A DNA stretch of 12,446 nt from Burkholderiaceae bacterium (GTDB lineage: Bacteria; Pseudomonadota; Gammaproteobacteria; Burkholderiales; Burkholderiaceae), in assembly GCA_017998575.1 (NCBI GenBank), contig JAGOCV010000096.1:1-12446 (forward strand), in the 5' to 3' direction. Shown one piece after another: positions 6,886 to 12,446 of the stretch (position 1 is its first letter; every line of letters begins with the position of its first letter). The translations under genes were made by a program, and so were the position numbers. The notes beneath the pieces are model-generated. The model was not told where the DNA came from and made no database searches. It saw only the letters and a list, made by a program, of their open reading frames with translations.

Positions 6886-6910
6886 TTTGTCTCCTGTTGT
6901 TCTGCAGGCA

Positions 6911-6939
6911 AATCTAGGCGCCGCGGTTGTATTCAACAA
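6911..6939 (-). promoter_or_regulatory. Candidate sigma-70 promoter of the catabolic operon
   Basis: On the minus strand, TTGTTG (complement of 6934-6939) and TAGATT (complement of 6911-6916) are 17 bp apart. The match to consensus is 3/6 and 4/6, a weak -35 of the sort seen at activator-dependent promoters. Transcription would start near 6904, about 20 bp before the GTG start of the FAH gene. The -35 lies inside the LysR-type palindrome at 6931-6945. Confidence 0.45.
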
Positions 6940-6964
6940 ATGAATTCGATAAATTCAATGCATT
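6931..6964. promoter_or_regulatory. LysR-type operator cluster between divergent genes
   Basis: Two overlapping perfect inverted repeats are visible: ATTCA-ACAAA-TGAAT (6931-6945), which fits the LysR T-N11-A box, and TGAATT-CGATA-AATTCA (6941-6957). A shorter palindrome AATGCATT follows at 6957-6964. Their centres (6938, 6949, 6960.5) are about 11 bp apart, one helical turn. The ATTCA arms resemble the ATTCAC-type arms known for NahR/NagR sites. The position between the divergent LysR gene and the operon strongly suggests binding by the adjacent regulator. Confidence 0.6.
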
Positions 6965-6979
6965 CACGGGGTACATACA

Positions 6980-7897
6980 TTGCGCTATCACAAGCTCGAT
7001 CTCAACCTGCTCGTCGCGCTCGACGCGCTGCTGGAGGAAAGCAGCGTCTCGCGCGCCGCCGACCGCGTGTTCATCACCCAGTCCGCCATGAGCAACGCGC
7101 TCGGCCGGTTGCGCCGCCACTTCGGCGACGACCTCATCGTGCAGGTGGGCCGGCGCATGGTGCTGACCGAGCGCGCGCAGGCGCTGCGCGCCGAGGTGCG
7201 CGCCATCCTCATGCGCATCCAGCAGGTGACGCGTCCGGCCGACAGCTTCGAGCCCGGCACCGCGCAGCGCGTGTTCCGCGTCGCCGCGTCCGATTACTTC
7301 TCGATGGTGGTGCTGCCGCCCCTGCTTCAATATCTGGGCGCGCAGGCGCCGCAGGTGGGGCTGGACGTGATGCCGCTGGGTGCGCGTCTGTCCGACGAGC
7401 TCGAGCGCGGCGACGTCGACCTGCTGATCGTGCCGCGCCTGTACGCGGTGAAGAACTATCCGGTGCAGGTGCTCTTCGAGGATCCGTGGGTGTGCGTCAC
7501 CTGGAGCCGCAACACCCTGCCCGGCCGCAAGCTCACGCTGGCGCGGTTCCTGGCCATGGAGCACGTCGCCAAGCGCGAAAACCATCCCAGCTTCCCGCCG
7601 CTGGAAGAATGGGAACTCGATCGCCAGAAGATCTCACGCAAGGTCGCCATCCGCGTGCCGCAGTACGGCCTGTTGCCGCTGGCGGTCATCGGCACGCAGC
7701 GCGTGGCCACGGTGCAGAGCCAGGTGGCCGGGCTCTACCGACGCTGGCGCCTGCCGTTGTCGATCCACCGCTGCCCCTTCGCCTGCCCGCCACTGGAAGA
7801 GAGCATGCAGTGGCATCCGGTGCGTGAATCCGACGCCGGCCACGCCTGGCTGCGCGAGGCGATCGCCACCGTCTGCCTGGCGCTGCCGCGCGCCTAA
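6980..7897 (+). CDS. LysR-type transcriptional regulator (NodD/NahR-like subgroup)
   Basis: 305-aa LysR regulator. The N-terminal winged HTH reads LDLNLLVALDALLEESSVSRAADRVFITQSAMSNALGRLR (about residues 6-45) in pieces typical of the NodD/NahR/NagR/LinR subgroup, followed by the effector-binding domain to residue 305. The start is TTG 6980: a stop lies in frame at 6950 and no ATG follows early, while the MRYHKLDLNLL opening matches the family. A weak GGGG lies about 8 bases upstream. Members of this subgroup activate a divergent operon on binding an aromatic effector such as salicylate or a flavonoid. That fits the neighbouring catabolic operon and the palindromes between them. Its stop overlaps the convergent hydrolase gene by 4 bp. 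Confidence 0.93.
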   Translation: MRYHKLDLNLLVALDALLEESSVSRAADRVFITQSAMSNALGRLRRHFGDDLIVQVGRRMVLTERAQALRAEVRAILMRIQQVTRPADSFEPGTAQRVFRVAASDYFSMVVLPPLLQYLGAQAPQVGLDVMPLGARLSDELERGDVDLLIVPRLYAVKNYPVQVLFEDPWVCVTWSRNTLPGRKLTLARFLAMEHVAKRENHPSFPPLEEWELDRQKISRKVAIRVPQYGLLPLAVIGTQRVATVQSQVAGLYRRWRLPLSIHRCPFACPPLEESMQWHPVRESDAGHAWLREAIATVCLALPRA

Positions 7898-8646
7898 GCT
7901 GCCGTCACGTCACCGGCGCCGAGCCAGCGCGCCATCCAGCCGCTGACCACCTCGGGCTGCTCCATCGTGCTCATGTGGCCGCAATGCTCGACGACGGCCA
8001 GGCGCGCCGCATCGCCGATCAGATCGCGCATCGTCTCGTGCCTCGCCAGCGGGCTCCAGCCGTCCTCGCGGCCGCACAGCACCAGCGTGGGCACGCGGAT
8101 GTGCGGCAGCAGCGGCGTGGCATCGGGCCGGCCGAGCAGCGCGTGGATCTGCGCCTCGTACAGATCGGGCGTGGCGCGGCCGATCATCTCGAGCACGGCC
8201 TCGAAGAGCGGCGTGCCGACGGCATCCGGGTGCACCATGCCCCGCGCCCAGCGCTCGCCCATCGCCCGCATGCCCTCGGTGCGCGCCAGTTGCAGCAGGG
8301 CCATGCGGCCGTTGCGCTCGCCCTGCCCCGGCAGCCCTGGCGCGATGGCCTGGTAGCCGGTGTCGAGCAGCGCCAGGCGCGACACGCGTTCGGGCGCCAG
8401 CCGCACGATCTCCAGCGCCACCCGTCCGCCCATGCTGTGGCCCGCCACGGCGAACGGCCCGGGCGGCATCAGCGCCAGCGCGTTGGTGGCCATGCGCGTG
8501 ATGCTGTCGGTGGCGCCGTTGCGCGCCACCGTGCAGTCGGCGATGCCGGCCAGCGCGGCGATCTGCGATTGCCACACGATGTCGTCGCACAGCAGGCCGG
8601 GGATCAGCAGCAGCGGGGTCGGTTCTGGGGTGTTCGTCTCGGGCAC
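7894..8646 (-). CDS. Alpha/beta-fold hydrolase
   Basis: 250-aa alpha/beta hydrolase. The nucleophile elbow is AGHSMGG with Ser71, the acid is Asp195 in CGREDGWSP, and the base is His224 in EHCGHMSTMEQP, giving a full catalytic triad. The oxyanion region is LLLIPGLLCDDIVW rather than the common HG motif, which marks the subgroup with a PGLLCD opening. Substrates may be esters, lactones, amides (N-formylmaleamate deformylase has this fold) or meta-cleavage products; none can be chosen from sequence alone. The start is GTG 8646 with GAGGA about 10 bases upstream; the Bug gene stop lies 15 bp before it, so the two are probably one transcript. Its TAG stop overlaps the TAA of the convergent LysR gene. 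Confidence 0.9.
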   Translation of the reverse strand: MPETNTPEPTPLLLIPGLLCDDIVWQSQIAALAGIADCTVARNGATDSITRMATNALALMPPGPFAVAGHSMGGRVALEIVRLAPERVSRLALLDTGYQAIAPGLPGQGERNGRMALLQLARTEGMRAMGERWARGMVHPDAVGTPLFEAVLEMIGRATPDLYEAQIHALLGRPDATPLLPHIRVPTLVLCGREDGWSPLARHETMRDLIGDAARLAVVEHCGHMSTMEQPEVVSGWMARWLGAGDVTAA

Positions 8647-8661
8647 GCGCGGGTTTCCTCG

Positions 8662-9663
8662 TCAATCCATCTTCGCGCCCGATCGTGTCACGATCTCGGC
8701 CCACTTGGCCTTCTCGGCCACCACGAAACGCGCGAATTCCTCGGGCGTGCTGGCCACCACCTCGGCGCCCATGCCGCGCAACTGCGCGCCCACTTCTTCG
8801 GTGCGGAAGGCCCTGGCCACGTCAGCGGCCATGCGTGCGGCCAGCGCATCGGGCGTGCCCTTGGGCGCCCACAGGCCGTACCAGTTGGTGAGCACATAGC
8901 CCGGCACGCCGGCTTCGACCATGGTGGGCACGTCGGGCACGGCGCCGTAGCGGCGGTCGGAGGTGACGGCCAGCGCGCGCAGCTTGCCGGTGCGCACGTG
9001 CTGCAGCGACGACGAGGCGGGGTCGAACATCATCTGTACCTGGCCGCCGATCAGGTCGTTGAGCGCGGCCGGTGCGCCGCGGTACGGCACGTGGACGATG
9101 TCGGTGCCCGTCATCTGCTTGAACAGCTCGCCCGCCAGATGCGCCGCGCCCGCGTTGCCCGACGAGCCGAACGACAGCTTGCCGGGATTGGCCCGGGCAT
9201 AGGCCACCAGCTCTTTCACATCGCGCACGGGCACCTGCGGATTCACCAGCAGCACCATGGGCACGCGCGTGAGCTGCGTGATGGGCTTGAAGTCGTCGAT
9301 CACGTCGAAGCCCACCTGCTTGAACAGCGCCGGGTAGGTAACGTGCACCGATGCGTTGACCAGCAGCGTCTGCCCGTCCGGCCTGGCCTGCGCCACGGCC
9401 TGCGTGCCGATCAGGCTGCCGCCGCCGGGCCGGTTGTCCACGATCACCGGCTGGCCCAGCGACTTGGCCAGTTCGTTGGCCGTGACGCGCGCGATGGCGT
9501 CGGCCGGACCACCCGCCGGATGCGGCACCACCACGCGCACCGTGCCGGCGGCCTGCGCCAGCGCGCCACCCGTGGCGAGCGCGGTGGCCGCGGCCAGACA
9601 GGCACGCAGCGCGAGCGTGCGGAAGCCGGACCGCAGGCCCGGCGCGAGGAAGGATGTCGGCAT
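8662..9663 (-). CDS. Bug-family tripartite tricarboxylate transporter substrate-binding protein
   Basis: 333-aa periplasmic binding protein, a canonical Bug/TctC member. A signal peptide (hydrophobic LACLAAATALATGGALA-like core at residues 18-36) is probably cut after ALA, before QAAG. Family motifs in order are VVVPHPAGGPADAIAR, VIVDNRPGGGSLIGT, FGSSGNAGAAHLAGELF, VHVPYRGAPAALNDLIGG, GKLRALAVTSDRR and VPDVPTMVEAGVPGY. Unlike the Bug protein at 356-1351, both ligand loops keep the usual AGG and RPGGG. I chose ATG 9663, with GGAG 9 bases upstream; the frame stays open to 9828, but this would remove the signal peptide from the N-terminus. It precedes the alpha/beta hydrolase by 15 bp. No TctAB permease genes are in the window. 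The ligand is probably a carboxylate, otherwise unknown. Confidence 0.94.
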   Translation of the reverse strand: MPTSFLAPGLRSGFRTLALRACLAAATALATGGALAQAAGTVRVVVPHPAGGPADAIARVTANELAKSLGQPVIVDNRPGGGSLIGTQAVAQARPDGQTLLVNASVHVTYPALFKQVGFDVIDDFKPITQLTRVPMVLLVNPQVPVRDVKELVAYARANPGKLSFGSSGNAGAAHLAGELFKQMTGTDIVHVPYRGAPAALNDLIGGQVQMMFDPASSSLQHVRTGKLRALAVTSDRRYGAVPDVPTMVEAGVPGYVLTNWYGLWAPKGTPDALAARMAADVARAFRTEEVGAQLRGMGAEVVASTPEEFARFVVAEKAKWAEIVTRSGAKMD

Positions 9664-9784
9664 GTGTGTGTCTCCGTGCAGTCCCGGGGCGGTCGGATGC
9701 CGCCGCTGGCGAGGCTGCCGCCGAGCATGCCGCGCGTGCGCGCCACGCGCCAATGCGTAGCACCGCGCGATCAATGCGTCTGGC
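9664..9784. promoter_or_regulatory. Upstream region of the Bug/hydrolase pair with a direct repeat
   Basis: This 121-bp gap lies between the tandem-HTH LysR gene and the Bug gene. The octamer CAATGCGT occurs at 9751-9758 and again at 9772-9779, exactly 21 bp (two helical turns) apart. It lies about 90-115 bp upstream of the Bug start, a sensible place for a regulator to bind. I saw no strong sigma-70 or sigma-54 promoter and no intrinsic terminator here. Confidence 0.4.
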
Positions 9785-10982
9785 TTATCGGCGGGTGGCA
9801 GCGGTCGGCGCCGCAACAGCCTGCGCACCGGCTTCGCGCAGGCTGTCGATCAGCTCGCGCAGCGGTGCCGGCGGCTCGAAGGCCGGGCGCATGACCAGTC
9901 CGATGCTGCGGCGCAACTGGGGCACGCGCACCGGCAGCACGTGCAGCAGGCCGGCGGCGATCTCGCGTTCCAGCTGGCGCGGCGACATCAGCGCGACACC
10001 GTCGCCTTCCAGCAGCATGGATTGCAACAGCGCCGGGCTGTTGACCTGCACGCCTCCGGCGGGCGGCGGCAGGCCCTCGTGCGCGAACGCCTGCTCCAGC
10101 ATGCGGCGCGCGGGCGCGCCCGGCATGGCCAGGATCCACTGCGCCCCGCGCAACTGCCGCAGGCGCGTGGGCGCCCGGCCCACCAGCGGATGGCCGGCGC
10201 GCACCACGGCGGCCAGCGGGTCGTCCAGCAGCGGCAGTTGCAACAGCGGCCCCGGCGGCGGCGCCTCGCGCAGCGCGCCCACCAGCAAATCGATGTCGGC
10301 CTGGCGCAGTTGCGCCAGCAGCGAGTCGTAGGTGCCGTCCACCACCGTGATCGAGATGCCGGGATGCCGCTCGGCCAGGCGGCCGAGGGCGCGCGGCAGG
10401 AAGCTGCCGCCCCAGTAGGGAAGCGTTCCCACCACCACGCGGCCACGCACGGCGCCGGCCAGGGCCTGCAGGTCTTCTTCGGCGCCGCGCAACTCGGCCA
10501 GCGCGCGCTTGGCCCGCGCCAGCGCCAGGCGGCCGGCCGCGTTGGGCACGAGGCCGGTGCGCGTGCGCTCGAACAGCGCCGCGCCCCAGGCGTGTTCGAG
10601 CTGGCGCACGGCCTGCTGCACGGCCGGCTGGCTCACGCCCAGTTGCTGCGCCACGCGGCGGCCCGATGCCGCATCGGCCAGCGCCAGCAACACGCCGAAC
10701 TGCGCGGGCGTGCCCAGGCTGGCCAGGCGCGGGCTGGCGGGTGGGCCGTCGCCCTCGCCCGCCAGTTCGGCCAGCGCCTGCCGCACGCGCGAGGCCAGGG
10801 CCTGGCCGGCGGCGTTGGCGCGCATGCCGCGCGCCACGCGCTCGAACAGCGGCAGGCCCAGCCGCGACTCGACCCGCTGCACGGCCCGCGCCACGGCGGG
10901 CTGGGACAGATGGAGATGCGCGCCGGCCGCGGCCGTGCTGCCCGCATCGGCCACGGCCAGCACCGCGCGCAAGGCGCGCAGT

Positions 10983-12446
<1,464 letters not shown>

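Noticed and set aside
6871..6890. Sigma-54 (-24/-12) promoter, from TGGCAC near 6874
   Set aside because: The GC element at the required spacing is missing; the sequence lies at the start of the FAH gene and points away from it. No good match was found elsewhere by eye.
6886..6939. Longer FAH protein starting at ATG 6939
   Set aside because: The extra 18 residues do not look like the family's N-terminus, and the stretch holds the proposed promoter and a strong AGGAG for GTG 6885.
5878..9894. Very long plus-strand open frames (about 640-650 codons) opposite the FAH, hydrolase and Bug genes
   Set aside because: They are rich in Arg/Ala/His/Gln, lack any recognisable domain, and lie opposite genes with complete catalytic motifs. 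They are the usual antisense shadows in GC-rich DNA.

Overview
The window is a GC-rich, gene-dense piece of a bacterial chromosome. It most likely comes from a betaproteobacterium of the Burkholderiales, with Alcaligenaceae such as Bordetella or Achromobacter the best guess. The reasons are two orphan Bug-type periplasmic binding proteins (a family hugely expanded in that group), several LysR regulators, a sigma-54 activator and clustered aromatic-catabolism enzymes. The genus is inferred from style, not proven.

Left part (1-6979). All genes here are on the minus strand, so the order of transcription is right to left. From a divergent promoter region at 6886-6979 runs a tight catabolic operon: fumarylacetoacetate hydrolase (FAH) family enzyme (5857-6885), two-domain type I extradiol dioxygenase (4859-5851), ACMSD-like amidohydrolase/decarboxylase (3714-4862), FAD aromatic hydroxylase (2587-3717), cyclase-family metal hydrolase (1799-2590), SnoaL/NTF2-like protein (1398-1772) and a Bug solute-binding protein (356-1351). 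Neighbouring genes overlap by GTGA/ATGA or lie 5-46 bp apart. After a 178-bp gap comes the first 59 codons of a branched-chain-amino-acid-type ABC binding protein that leaves the window. Read together, the operon looks like uptake and degradation of an aromatic or N-heteroaromatic acid: hydroxylation, decarboxylation, extradiol ring cleavage and hydrolysis of the ring-opened product. The cyclase-family enzyme would open an amide, formamide or lactone. I cannot assign the substrate.

Middle (6980-9663). A NodD/NahR-like LysR regulator (plus strand, TTG start) is divergent from the operon and is its likely activator. The shared intergenic region holds two overlapping palindromes one helical turn apart, lying over a plausible -35/-10. 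The regulator ends tail-to-tail, with a 4-bp overlap, against an alpha/beta hydrolase that is cotranscribed with a second, more canonical Bug protein (minus strand).

Right part (9785-12446). A LysR-type regulator with two tandem HTH domains overlaps by 35 bp the 3' end of a PAS/AAA+/Fis sigma-54-dependent activator, whose 5' end lies outside the window. I saw no tRNA, rRNA, CRISPR, insertion sequence or phage gene, and no gene-free stretch over 300 bp.
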